Assembly: GCF_019428685.1 (NCBI RefSeq)
Contig: NZ_CP080096.1
Coordinates: 1,612,001-1,676,000, forward strand
Source of the DNA: Paraburkholderia edwinii
GTDB lineage: Bacteria; Pseudomonadota; Gammaproteobacteria; Burkholderiales; Burkholderiaceae
Reading direction: 5' to 3'
DNA: 64,000 nucleotides
The stretch's first letter is position 1; each line of letters begins with the position of its first letter. Below the pieces are notes generated by a model. The model was not told the DNA's origin, searched no databases, and saw only the letters and a list, made by a program, of their open reading frames with translations. Position numbers and translations under genes: made by a program. This document shows, piece by piece, positions 24,551 through 33,220 of the stretch.

Positions 24551-27109
24551 TCAGTGAACCAGCGGCGAAGGGCGTCTGCGCTTGCGGCGCGGTGCCGCGC
24601 TCTGCTGACTATCGAACCGGATCGGGTTATCCATATACGCATTCAGCTTGTTGCGTGTCCACGGTTCCGGATTGCCGACGGTCGAAATAATGCCCGTGGT
24701 GGAGCCGCCACCGAGCAACACTGCAAAGATGCCGCGTAACGGGAAGTCGCAGTAGGCCGGGTTGCTGATGTCGAATGGTTCCGAGCGAATGAACATATCC
24801 TCGGCCGTGGCGCCCATGTCGGGGAAGGCGGACGAAAACGGCAACGCAAGGATGGTCGGATTGACGTTGTGATAGTCGGAGCCGATTGCCGGGTCGCCCA
24901 TCAGGTAGCTGCCGCCCGTGCCCCAGTGCTGACTGTCGAAGTCAGCGGCGACCGCATCGGTCGTGTTCGGCGTGCGGCTCGCCGGAATTTGCCACGGCAT
25001 GACGGGCAGCTTCAGTGCACGGCTCATGCCTGTGCAGAAATCGAAGTAGCGGCCCCATTCGCGCGGCCCGTAGCAATAGCCGTTCACATACGCGCGCTGT
25101 GTGAAATCGTCCGCTTCGTAGCGGTCGATCGCGAGAAAGTGCGGCTTCCAGTCGCCGCTATACACGCCAAGGTTGTCGATATAGGTCGCGGTTTGCTGCG
25201 CGTAAGTGAGCGGGTCGCTATCGTCGTAGATCCATTCGGAGCGCCCGACGCCCCACAGGTTGATCTGCCAGCCGAACACGACATGCGGCGCGACCGCGTC
25301 AATCAGCCAGTTCACGGCGGCGACGTAGCCTTCTATGTCTTCGGTGATGCCCGGTGGAATCGTCGCGTCGACGGACCAGTGATCGAGCGCCGTTTGCAAT
25401 GGCGCGCGCACCGGCATGGCATAGTTCGGCCCGAATCCGGCCTGCTGACACGCACCGAGAAAATCGGGGTTGACGATAAAGCCCGCGGGAACGGCGTGCG
25501 CGCTGTCGATCGTCGCGTTGGCGGTATTCAGCGAAAGAATGAGGTTGGCGAAGCTGTGCGCATGTTGGTCAGCATTGGCGAGCATGCCGGCCGTGTTGCC
25601 GAGCGACAGATTGCACGTGTACGAAATCATGACCGGCAACACCGGCTGTCCGCCCAACTGGGTTTCGATGCTGCGTGCGAGATTAATTGTCGTGCTTGTC
25701 GCGGTGTCGGCGCTGAGGTATGTGTTAGCGTCGCCGGCGCCGTCGTTGCCCGCGTACTTGAAGACGGAACAGGCGCGTGCGCTCGCAAAGTCGGCCTGAT
25801 TGCCTGGCGTGAGATCCGCACAACCGCCGAACGACAGATAGGCGGGAAACCCCGGGACATCCAGGTTGGCTGATGCTTCGATCGAGACTTCGAGCGTCGT
25901 CGTTCCCGTGCCGCTGACGACGATTTGCGCGGGGGTATCCACCGCATAAACGACGTTTCCCGACAGGAAATCCGGGGCCGAAACGGTGTACGTATCGGGT
26001 CTGACCGGAACACCGAAGCGCGCCATCTGCGTCTCTACATCGATTGTTTGCGTATAGGTCATGCTGCCGCCGACGAGGCGCATCGTGACTTCTTGAGACA
26101 GCGTCGCTTCCGAGGTCACATCGATCGGGACGGTGACGAATCCGCTGGTGTCGACGGGGGTGCGCTGAACCAGTGAATCGCTGATCTGTACTGTCTGCAA
26201 CTGATTCGCGAACACCACCTGGATGTCGCTGAAACTGTAAAACACGTTGTTGAGCGAGATGTCGTCGATCCTGATCTGTGCCGTGCCGGACGCGGGCAGC
26301 AAACGGACCGGCGTGGTCGTGTCGATTCCGCTCGAGAACGCCGCCAGCGTTTTTCCGCTCGTTGCATCGACGATGGTGACATTCAGCGTTTCGGCTTCGA
26401 GGCCTGACAGCGTGCCGATGGCGATGTCGAGTGCGCTCGAACGCTGCAGGGGGCCGAATGACACATCGACTGTGGCCGTCCCGTTCACGCCGATCGTCAT
26501 CTGGTCCGGCGAGATGACGAGCGGCGCGATCACCGTTTGATCGACGGTGCTGACGCTGTTTCCCTGAATCGTGTAGTCGCCTTGTTCGAGCGTCTGACTG
26601 ACCGTGGCGCCGTACTGGAGCGTGGTGGATGTGATCTCGCTGCCGCGCTTGAATTGAATGACGGGCGCGATACCATACAGCGCGCAGTCGGGCACGTTCG
26701 CGCAGGTGACCGATGCCGTGCCGGTCGTGTTCGGTGATTCATCTGCCGCGATGACGAACGAAGCAAGCCACTCGTCCGTGTTCTGTGTCAGATCGCCGTT
26801 TACGCCGATGTTGATCTGATCCTTTGCATCCATCAGATGCGGGTCGTTGAAATCGATTTTGACCGAAACGGAAAACAGGCTGGCATCGAGCTGCGTCGAC
26901 TCGGCATTGGCGGTGGTGGAAACCCATGAGCCTGCGAAGCTTACGTAAACGTCGGTGCTGTTGATAGCGGCCGGCGCGCTGAACGACATCGACAGATATT
27001 CGTTGACCTCAATCGGACTTCCGTCGTCGTAGCGAAGGTTGGACACAATTATCTGGCCATACCATTGCCCCGCACCAGGCGCGAGGACTGCGTCGTAATC
27101 AATTCTCAT
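24551..27109 (-). CDS. Large multidomain protein, beta-rich N-terminus with glycosidase-like C-terminus
   Basis: This 852-aa protein starts MRIDYDAVLAPGAGQWYGQ at an ATG with GGAGG five bases ahead; no signal peptide is present. Residues 1-125 look like a carbohydrate-binding beta-sandwich. Residues about 130-480 are further Thr/Ser/Val-rich beta repeats. Residues about 490-830 resemble a TIM-barrel glycoside hydrolase (VVFGWQINLWGVGRSEWIY, PHFLAIDRYEADD, PVMPWQIPAS), with several Trp and acidic residues but no assigned family. The protein ends in the basic tail RRKRRR. Base composition is visibly less GC-rich and codon use more relaxed than in the flanks, so acquisition by transfer is likely. 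It may act on a polysaccharide, perhaps after unconventional secretion. Confidence 0.7.
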   Translation of the reverse strand: MRIDYDAVLAPGAGQWYGQIIVSNLRYDDGSPIEVNEYLSMSFSAPAAINSTDVYVSFAGSWVSTTANAESTQLDASLFSVSVKIDFNDPHLMDAKDQINIGVNGDLTQNTDEWLASFVIAADESPNTTGTASVTCANVPDCALYGIAPVIQFKRGSEITSTTLQYGATVSQTLEQGDYTIQGNSVSTVDQTVIAPLVISPDQMTIGVNGTATVDVSFGPLQRSSALDIAIGTLSGLEAETLNVTIVDATSGKTLAAFSSGIDTTTPVRLLPASGTAQIRIDDISLNNVFYSFSDIQVVFANQLQTVQISDSLVQRTPVDTSGFVTVPIDVTSEATLSQEVTMRLVGGSMTYTQTIDVETQMARFGVPVRPDTYTVSAPDFLSGNVVYAVDTPAQIVVSGTGTTTLEVSIEASANLDVPGFPAYLSFGGCADLTPGNQADFASARACSVFKYAGNDGAGDANTYLSADTATSTTINLARSIETQLGGQPVLPVMISYTCNLSLGNTAGMLANADQHAHSFANLILSLNTANATIDSAHAVPAGFIVNPDFLGACQQAGFGPNYAMPVRAPLQTALDHWSVDATIPPGITEDIEGYVAAVNWLIDAVAPHVVFGWQINLWGVGRSEWIYDDSDPLTYAQQTATYIDNLGVYSGDWKPHFLAIDRYEADDFTQRAYVNGYCYGPREWGRYFDFCTGMSRALKLPVMPWQIPASRTPNTTDAVAADFDSQHWGTGGSYLMGDPAIGSDYHNVNPTILALPFSSAFPDMGATAEDMFIRSEPFDISNPAYCDFPLRGIFAVLLGGGSTTGIISTVGNPEPWTRNKLNAYMDNPIRFDSQQSAAPRRKRRRPSPLVH

Positions 27110-27325
27110 AATGCCTCCGGAAACATCGCGTGATTGCACACCTGCACCTTCCTGATGCATATGTATTGCGGATGCCTAAATAAATGCGACGATGCAGAGC
27201 CGAGGCATCGAGGAGGTTCAGGTACGGACGATTATAGAAAGCAAGGTGAAAGAAATCCCGTTGTATTTAGGGAGACCTTGAGAAAGTGTTAACGAGGCGT
27301 GCGGATTGCGAAGGCGGGGCGGGGC

Positions 27326-27388
27326 GGCGCGTTCGGCCGTTTGCGATGACGAACGCGCCACATGCGGGATTGGCTATCCCGCATGTGG
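27326..27388. terminator. Two abutting hairpins downstream of etfA
   Basis: CCACATGCGGGAT (27358-27370) and ATCCCGCATGTGG (27376-27388) form a perfect 13-bp stem with a 5-base loop, about 70 bases past the etfA stop. A second inverted repeat, GGCGCGTTC/GAACGCGCC (27326-27334 and 27351-27359), shares two bases with the first. Both lie in the 347-base gap 27110-27456, whose other half (27110-27280) is AT-richer and should carry the promoter of the large gene. Confidence 0.7.
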
Positions 27389-27456
27389 GGCTCGGTTTGG
27401 TGGTCGAGTCGTTGTTGCGGTTTGCGATTGACGTCGCGGATGCGAGGCAATGCGAA

Positions 27457-28392
27457 TCAGACGAGCGCGCTGACCAATTCAGGCACTGCGGCGAAAAGGT
27501 CAGCTTCGAGCGCGTAGTCGGCGACGCTGAAGATCGGCGCTTCGGGATCCTTGTTGATCGCGACGATCACCTTCGAATCCTTCATGCCGGCGAGGTGCTG
27601 GATCGCGCCTGAGATGCCGACGGCCACATACAGTTGTGGCGCGACGATCTTGCCGGTCTGGCCGACCTGATAGTCGTTCGGCACATAGCCCGCGTCGACG
27701 GCGGCGCGCGAGGCACCCATTGCCGCGCCGAGTTTGTCCGCGAGCGGTTCGAGCACCTTCGTGTAGTTTTCGCCGCTGCCGAGACCGCGACCACCCGACA
27801 CGATGATCGTCGCGCTCGTCAGTTCCGGGCGATCAAGCTTGGTCACTTCGCGGTTCACGAACTGCGAGATGCCGCGATCCGCTGCGGCTTCGATCTTTTC
27901 GACCGGCGCGCTGCCGCCTTCCGCGGCAACCGGGTCGAAGCCCGTCGCGCGCACCGTGATGACCTTGACCGGGTCTTCCGACTGCACGATCGCGATGGCG
28001 TTGCCGGCGTAGATCGGGCGTTCGAACGTATCGGGGCTATCGACAGCGGTGATGTCGCTGATCTGCGCGACATCGAGCTTTGCCGCGATGCGTGGTGCGA
28101 TGTTCTTGCCGTAGGCCGTTGCGGGCGCAACGACGTGCGTGTAGTTCTTCGCGATCGCGAGAACCGTCGCTTCGATGTTTTCCGCGAGACCTTCGGCCAG
28201 TTGCGGGGCGTCGGCGAGCAGGACCTTCGTTACGCCTGCGACTTTCGACGCAGCGTCTGCCGCGCCCTGTGCGTTGTGACCTGCCACCAGCAGGTGAACG
28301 TCGCCGCCGATCTTTTGCGCAGCGGCAACGGTGTTGAGCGTCGCTGCCTTGAGCGCCGCGTTGTCATGTTCAGCAATTACCAGAGTCGTCAT
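27457..28392 (-). CDS. etfA: Electron transfer flavoprotein subunit alpha
   Basis: This 311-aa subunit binds FAD; the C-terminal signature [21 protein letters not shown] (split in the family as GGRG plus the FAD loop) and [17 protein letters not shown] segment ([16 protein letters not shown]) are clear, as is DPEAPIF. Together with EtfB it collects electrons from acyl-CoA dehydrogenases and passes them to ETF:quinone oxidoreductase. It follows etfB by 21 bases on the minus strand. The acyl-CoA dehydrogenase at 18178 is one likely client. Confidence 0.95.
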   Translation of the reverse strand: MTTLVIAEHDNAALKAATLNTVAAAQKIGGDVHLLVAGHNAQGAADAASKVAGVTKVLLADAPQLAEGLAENIEATVLAIAKNYTHVVAPATAYGKNIAPRIAAKLDVAQISDITAVDSPDTFERPIYAGNAIAIVQSEDPVKVITVRATGFDPVAAEGGSAPVEKIEAAADRGISQFVNREVTKLDRPELTSATIIVSGGRGLGSGENYTKVLEPLADKLGAAMGASRAAVDAGYVPNDYQVGQTGKIVAPQLYVAVGISGAIQHLAGMKDSKVIVAINKDPEAPIFSVADYALEADLFAAVPELVSALV

Positions 28393-28413
28393 TTCCTGTG
28401 TCTCCGTGCGCGC

Positions 28414-29163
28414 TTACAGCACCTTGGCTTCGTTCTTCAGCTTCTCGACCAGCGTGGCTACATTCGGCACCTTCACGCCGGCGCTGCGGCCCGCCGGCTC
28501 GGTCACCTTCAGCGTCTTCAGACGCGGCTTGACGTCGACGCCGAGGTCTTCGGGCTTCAGCGTTTCGAGCGGCTTCTTCTTCGCCTTCATGATGTTGGGC
28601 AGCGTCACATAGCGCGGCTCGTTCAGGCGAAGATCCGTGGTCACTACCGCAGGCAGCTTAAGCGTCAGCGTTTCCGCACCGCCGTCGACTTCACGCGCGA
28701 CCGTCGCCTTGCCGTCGGCGACCGTCACTTTCGAGGCGAACGTGGCCTGCGGCAGATCCGCGAGCGCGGCGAGCATCTGGCCGGTCTGGTTCGAGTCGTC
28801 GTCGATGGCCTGCTTGCCGAGGATGACGAGTTCGGGCTTTTCCCTGTCGACCAGCGCCTTGAGCAGTTTGGCCACGGCCAGTGGCTGCAGGTCTTCGCCG
28901 GACTCGATCAGGATCGCGCGATCCGCACCGATCGCCAGCGCCGTGCGCAGCGTTTCCTGGCACTGGGTCACGCCGGCCGACACCGCGATCACCTCGGTCG
29001 CGACACCGGCTTCTTTCAGACGTACCGCTTCTTCCACGGCGATTTCGTCGAACGGATTCATCGACATCTTCATGTTCGCAATGTCCACGCCCGTGTTGTC
29101 CGATTTCACGCGAACCTTCACGTTGTAATCGACCACTCGTTTGACGGCCACCAGTATTTTCAA
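28414..29163 (-). CDS. etfB: Electron transfer flavoprotein subunit beta
   Basis: This 249-aa subunit starts [20 protein letters not shown] and shows the ETF-beta blocks [18 protein letters not shown] and [19 protein letters not shown] that bind AMP and contact EtfA. It is the first gene of the etfBA operon; AAGGAG-like bases (GGAGCCG) precede the start. The length matches the family. A LysR gene diverges from it at 29323. Confidence 0.95.
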   Translation of the reverse strand: MKILVAVKRVVDYNVKVRVKSDNTGVDIANMKMSMNPFDEIAVEEAVRLKEAGVATEVIAVSAGVTQCQETLRTALAIGADRAILIESGEDLQPLAVAKLLKALVDREKPELVILGKQAIDDDSNQTGQMLAALADLPQATFASKVTVADGKATVAREVDGGAETLTLKLPAVVTTDLRLNEPRYVTLPNIMKAKKKPLETLKPEDLGVDVKPRLKTLKVTEPAGRSAGVKVPNVATLVEKLKNEAKVL

Positions 29164-29322
29164 GGCTCGGCTCCTTTGATTCGATTCGATACCGCGACTT
29201 TGACAGAACGCGTGCGCAAGAGGAATTGTCGATTGCTGAACGGGGGATTAGGCGTGGGCTAATCGGTTACCATCGAAGCTTCGCTATGCCGATCCAACGC
29301 CCACTTCAAGCCGCCAAGCCCC

Positions 29323-30213
29323 ATGCACTTCGACTTCGTTGACCTGAGCCTGATGACCGCGCTTGCCGACACGAAGAATCTCGCGCGCGCCGCGAGCCGT
29401 TGCCATCTGTCGGCGCCGGCCGCGAGCAACCGTGTCAAGAATCTTGAGGAAGGGCTCGGTTTTCGTCTGCTCTACCGCACGAGCCAGGGCATGACGCTCA
29501 CGCCCGCGGGCGAAACGTTCGTGCGTCATGCGCGCCTCGTGCTCGAAGAAACCGAGCGTCTTGCCGCCGACATGCAGGACTTCGGCGAAGGCATCAAAGG
29601 GCATGTGCGCGTCTGGGCGAACACCACGGCGATCAGCGAATTTCTGCCTGCGGTGCTCAGCCAGTTTCTTCGCGAACATCAGGACGTCAACATCGAACTG
29701 CGCGAAGTGCTGAGCGGCGAGATCGTCAAGGGCCTGACGGAAGGCGCAACCGATATCGGCATCGTTGCCGGCAATGTCGATACGGGGCACCTCGAAATGC
29801 TGCCGTATCGCGACGATCGCCTCGTCCTCGTCACCGCGCCCGATCATCCGCTCGGGCAACGCGAGGCCGTCGATTTCGCGGAGACGCTCGACGAAGACTA
29901 TATTGGTCTGCCGACATCGAGCGCGATTCATTCATTTATCAATATCGCGGCCGATGCGCTCGGCCGGCGCATCAAGCTGCGTATTCAGGTCGGCAACTTC
30001 GAGGCCGCGTGCCGCATGATCGAGGCGGGCGTCGGTGTCGGCATTGTTCCCGGTTCAGTCGCGGCGCGCCATGCGAAGACGATGAACATTCGAATCGTGA
30101 ACCTGAACGACGCATGGTCCGAACGCAAACTGAAAATCTGCGTACGCAGCGTCAAAGATCTGCCGCAGTTCTCGCGCGAACTGATCGATATGCTGACTTC
30201 CGAAGCGGATTAA
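29323..30213 (+). CDS. LysR family transcriptional regulator
   Basis: This 296-aa regulator has an N-terminal HTH (LMTALADTKNLARAAS, then SAPAASNRVKNLEE) and a LysR substrate domain (VRVWANTTAISEFLPAVL, GATDIGIVAGNVDTG). It is divergent from etfBA, with 160 bases between the starts, so control of etfBA is possible. A role for the downstream glc genes is less likely because they have their own FadR-type operator. The inducer is unknown. Confidence 0.88.
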   Translation: MHFDFVDLSLMTALADTKNLARAASRCHLSAPAASNRVKNLEEGLGFRLLYRTSQGMTLTPAGETFVRHARLVLEETERLAADMQDFGEGIKGHVRVWANTTAISEFLPAVLSQFLREHQDVNIELREVLSGEIVKGLTEGATDIGIVAGNVDTGHLEMLPYRDDRLVLVTAPDHPLGQREAVDFAETLDEDYIGLPTSSAIHSFINIAADALGRRIKLRIQVGNFEAACRMIEAGVGVGIVPGSVAARHAKTMNIRIVNLNDAWSERKLKICVRSVKDLPQFSRELIDMLTSEAD

Positions 30214-30466
30214 CCGCGTCAGCCCCAACCCTCTCAGACCCCACCCTCCGTTTTTCGAGCAAGGCCGCCTCCGGCCGTCAGCCGAAAGCCCGACCCACGC
30301 GCGATATAGGCACGAAGACACGGAATCTTTGACAAACCTGTACGTTTACCCGAGCGAAACGATGGCGCCCGGCGAGGGCGCCCGGCCCGAAACGCCGGCG
30401 ACGCGCAGATGATGCCAGGGTTTCTACTGGTTTTCGGGTGACTGACACACCCCTAGCATTGGCAGA

Positions 30467-30492
30467 TGGTCGGGTGGTCGACCAGTTGACCA
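30467..30492. promoter_or_regulatory. Symmetric FadR-type operator in front of glcD
   Basis: The arrangement TGGTC-N3-TGGTCGACCA-N3-GACCA is perfectly symmetric about 30479/30480. It lies 20 bases before the glcD start, overlapping where a promoter or leader would be. FadR/PdhR-type GntR proteins bind TGGT/ACCA dyads, so the regulator at 34502 is the natural ligand. Confidence 0.65.
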
Positions 30493-30511
30493 CCAGTCCG
30501 AAGGAGACGCA

Positions 30512-32011
30512 ATGAGTTACCTGTACGACGAGAAGCTCGACGGAGCGCTCGCGTCGCACGACCGTGAAACGGTCGCGGCGGAACTGCAAAAACTGCTGCC
30601 GGACTTGCAGCTGCTGCATTCGCGCGAGGAGGTGCGTCCGTTCGAATGCGACGGGCTCTCGGCTTATCGCACGTCGCCGATGCTCGTGGCGCTGCCCGAG
30701 CGCGTCGAGCAGGTCGAGGCGCTGCTCAAGTATGCGCACGCGCGCCGCATTCCGGTCGTCGCGCGCGGAGCGGGCACAGGGCTTTCCGGCGGCGCGATGC
30801 CGCTCGAAAAGGGCATCCTGCTCGTGATGGCGCGCTTCAACAAAATTCTCGAAATCGACGCCGACGCGGGCTTTGCGCGCGTGCAGCCGGGCGTGCGCAA
30901 TCTGGCGATTTCCCATGCCGCGGCGCCTTACGGTCTTTACTACGCACCTGACCCTTCGTCGCAAATCGCCTGTTCGATCGGCGGTAATGTCGCGGAAAAC
31001 TCGGGCGGGGTGCACTGCCTGAAATACGGGCTCACGGTACACAACATCCTGCGCGTCGAGATGATCACGATCGACGGCGAGCGGCTGACGCTCGGCTCCG
31101 ACGCGCTCGATAGCCCAGGTTTCGATCTGCTTGCGTTGTTTACGGGCTCGGAAGGCATGCTCGGCGTAATCACGGAAGTGACCGTGAAGCTGCTCACCAA
31201 GCCGCAAAGCGCGAAGGTATTGCTTGCGAGCTTCGACGATGTCGGCAATGCCGGCGGCGCGGTGGCGAAAATCATCGGCGCGGGCGTGATTCCGGGCGGC
31301 CTCGAAATGATGGACAACCTCGCGATTCGCGCGACAGAAGACTTTATCAAGGCCGGTTACCCGGTCGACGCCGAAGCGATCCTGCTCTGCGAGCTCGACG
31401 GCGCGGAGTCCGACGTCGATGAAGAGATCGCCTGCGTCGACGCGATCCTGCGCGAATCGGGCGCGACCGATGTGCGGCTTGCGCAAAACGAAGGCGAGCG
31501 CCAGCGCTTCTGGGCGGGCCGCAAGAATGCGTTCCCGGCGGTCGGCCGCATTTCTCCCGATTACTACTGCATCGACGGCACGATTCCGCGCCGCGAATTG
31601 CCGGGTGTGCTCAAAGGCATTGCCGATCTTTCGATCGAATACGGTTTGCGCGTGGCGAACGTGTTTCACGCGGGCGACGGCAATATGCATCCGCTGATTC
31701 TGTTCGATGCGAACGTGCCCGGCGAAATGGAGCGCACCGAAGCGCTTGGCGGGCGCATTCTCGAGCTGTGCGTGGCAGTAGGCGGCAGCATTACCGGCGA
31801 GCACGGCGTGGGCCGCGAGAAGATCAATCAGATGTGCTCGCAGTTCAACAGCGACGAATTGACCGTGTTTCATGCGGTAAAAGCCGCGTTCGACGAACAG
31901 GGTCTGCTGAACCCCGGCAAGGCTATCCCGACGCTGCATCGCTGCGCCGAGTTTGGCGCGATGCACGTGCATCACGGTGCGCTGCCTTTTCCTGAACTGG
32001 AGCGTTTCTGA
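30512..32011 (+). CDS. glcD: Glycolate oxidase FAD subunit GlcD
   Basis: This 499-aa flavoprotein has the FAD PCMH-type domain (VVARGAGTGLSGGAMP, about residues 85-100; GGNVAENSGGVHCLKYGLT, about 152-170) and a C-terminal FAD-oxidase domain with the signature NVFHAGDGNMHPLI and GEHGVGREK. It oxidises glycolate (or D-lactate) to glyoxylate (or pyruvate), passing electrons through GlcF to the respiratory chain. AAGGAG precedes the ATG. The stop overlaps the next start by one base (TGATG). Confidence 0.95.
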   Translation: MSYLYDEKLDGALASHDRETVAAELQKLLPDLQLLHSREEVRPFECDGLSAYRTSPMLVALPERVEQVEALLKYAHARRIPVVARGAGTGLSGGAMPLEKGILLVMARFNKILEIDADAGFARVQPGVRNLAISHAAAPYGLYYAPDPSSQIACSIGGNVAENSGGVHCLKYGLTVHNILRVEMITIDGERLTLGSDALDSPGFDLLALFTGSEGMLGVITEVTVKLLTKPQSAKVLLASFDDVGNAGGAVAKIIGAGVIPGGLEMMDNLAIRATEDFIKAGYPVDAEAILLCELDGAESDVDEEIACVDAILRESGATDVRLAQNEGERQRFWAGRKNAFPAVGRISPDYYCIDGTIPRRELPGVLKGIADLSIEYGLRVANVFHAGDGNMHPLILFDANVPGEMERTEALGGRILELCVAVGGSITGEHGVGREKINQMCSQFNSDELTVFHAVKAAFDEQGLLNPGKAIPTLHRCAEFGAMHVHHGALPFPELERF

Positions 32012-33087
32012 TGCGCCGCGAACCTCAATCTTTTCAATCCGCCGACGACAGCATCCGGCTGATCGACCAGGTGAGCTCCGCGGCCGCGCGGCGTGTGCCG
32101 CTGCGCATTCGCGGCGGCGACACGAAGGCGTCGCTGGGCCGGCCCGTGGAAGGCGAGGCGCTCGATATGCGCAGCCATTGCGGCGTCGTCAGCTACGACC
32201 CGACCGAACTCGTGGTTACCGTGCGTGCCGGCACGCCGGTCGCGCAACTGAACGCCGTGCTCGACGAGGCAGGCCAGATGCTGCCGTGCGAGCCGCCCGA
32301 ATTCGGCGGCGAGGCGACCGTCGGCGGCGCGGTTGCAAGCGGGCTGTCGGGGCCGCGCCGTCCGTGGGTCGGCGCGCTGCGCGACTTCGTGCTCGGCTGC
32401 CGGCTCATTACGAGCGAAGGCAAGTATGTGCGGTTCGGTGGCGAGGTCATGAAGAACGTCGCCGGCTACGACCTGTCGCGGCTCATGGCGGGCAGTTTCG
32501 GCTGCCTCGGCGTGATTGCCGACGTGTCGCTGAAGGTGCTGCCGAAACCGCGCGCGGCGCATTGCCTGCGCGTCGACATGAGCGCGGCCGATGCGCTCGA
32601 CCGGATCGTCGAATGGCGTCGCGCCGGTTTACCGGTTACCGGCGCGTGTCATATCGGCGATACGCTTTATCTGCGGCTTGAAGGCGGCACGGCATCGGTG
32701 CAGTCCGCGGCGCAGCGCATCGGCGGCGCCGCGATCGATCCTGCGTTCTGGGCCGATTTGCGCGAGCAGCGGCTACCGTTTTTCGCGGGCCCCGAATGCC
32801 TGTGGCGCCTTTCCTTGCCCAATCATGTCGGCGTCGAAGCGCTGCCCGGCGAAGCGGCGTTGGACTGGGGCGGCGCGCAACGCTGGCTCAAAAGCAATGC
32901 GCCAGCGGCGAGCATCCGGCGCATCGCCGAATCCGCGGGCGGACACGCAACGTGCTTCACGCCGGCCGCGGGCGTCGAACCGTTTCAGCCGCTGCCGGCG
33001 CCGTTGCTGCGTTTTCACCGGCAGCTGAAGCAGAAGCTCGATCCGCACGGTATTTTCAATCCGGGGCGGATGTACGCCGACCTGTAA
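32011..33087 (+). CDS. glcE: Glycolate oxidase subunit GlcE
   Basis: This 358-aa protein is a shorter paralogue of GlcD that also carries the FAD-binding PCMH domain (LRIRGGDTKASLGRP, PPEFGGEATVGGAVASGLSG, EVMKNVAGYDLSRLMAGSFG). GlcE has no independent activity in E. coli but is needed for the GlcDEF complex. Its ATG overlaps the glcD stop (TGATG), so the two are translationally coupled. It ends with HGIFNPGRMY, the usual GlcE terminus. Confidence 0.93.
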   Translation: MRREPQSFQSADDSIRLIDQVSSAAARRVPLRIRGGDTKASLGRPVEGEALDMRSHCGVVSYDPTELVVTVRAGTPVAQLNAVLDEAGQMLPCEPPEFGGEATVGGAVASGLSGPRRPWVGALRDFVLGCRLITSEGKYVRFGGEVMKNVAGYDLSRLMAGSFGCLGVIADVSLKVLPKPRAAHCLRVDMSAADALDRIVEWRRAGLPVTGACHIGDTLYLRLEGGTASVQSAAQRIGGAAIDPAFWADLREQRLPFFAGPECLWRLSLPNHVGVEALPGEAALDWGGAQRWLKSNAPAASIRRIAESAGGHATCFTPAAGVEPFQPLPAPLLRFHRQLKQKLDPHGIFNPGRMYADL

Positions 33088-33091
33088 GTTC

Positions 33092-33123
33092 GAATGCGCG
33101 TTCAAGCTGGCGAGCGCGCATTC
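33092..33123 (+). other. Inverted repeat just after glcE
   Basis: GAATGCGCG and CGCGCATTC pair perfectly across a 14-base loop, starting four bases after the glcE stop. It could slow or partly end transcription or protect the upstream mRNA from 3' exonucleases before glcF. Confidence 0.55.
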
Positions 33124-33145
33124 ATGAGATGAGCCCATCTTTCAG

Positions 33146-33215
33146 GGGCCGCCATTCGAGGCAGCAATCCAGGGCCGCCATTCAAGGGCAACCATTAAGG
33201 GCCGCCATTCAAGGG
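33146..33215 (+). repeat. 26/27-bp tandem repeats in the glcF leader
   Basis: GGGCCGCCATTCRAGG occurs at 33146, 33172 and 33199, separated by similar 10-base spacers (CAGCAATCCA, CAACCATTAA). The last copy ends in AAGGG, which serves as the Shine-Dalgarno of glcF. Copy-number change would alter the leader but not the coding sequence. Confidence 0.85.
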
Positions 33216-33220
33216 ACCGC

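Noticed and set aside
27634..29262. A 542-codon open frame opposite etfBA
   Set aside because: Antisense shadow of etfA and etfB; no ribosome site or recognisable domain.
30278..31975. A 565-codon open frame opposite glcD
   Set aside because: Antisense shadow of a clearly conserved gene; composition is typical of reverse-frame GC-rich sequence.
33146..33215. Possible CRISPR-like repeats
   Set aside because: The units are contiguous direct repeats with near-identical spacers of 10 bases and no cas genes nearby; simple tandem duplication explains them.
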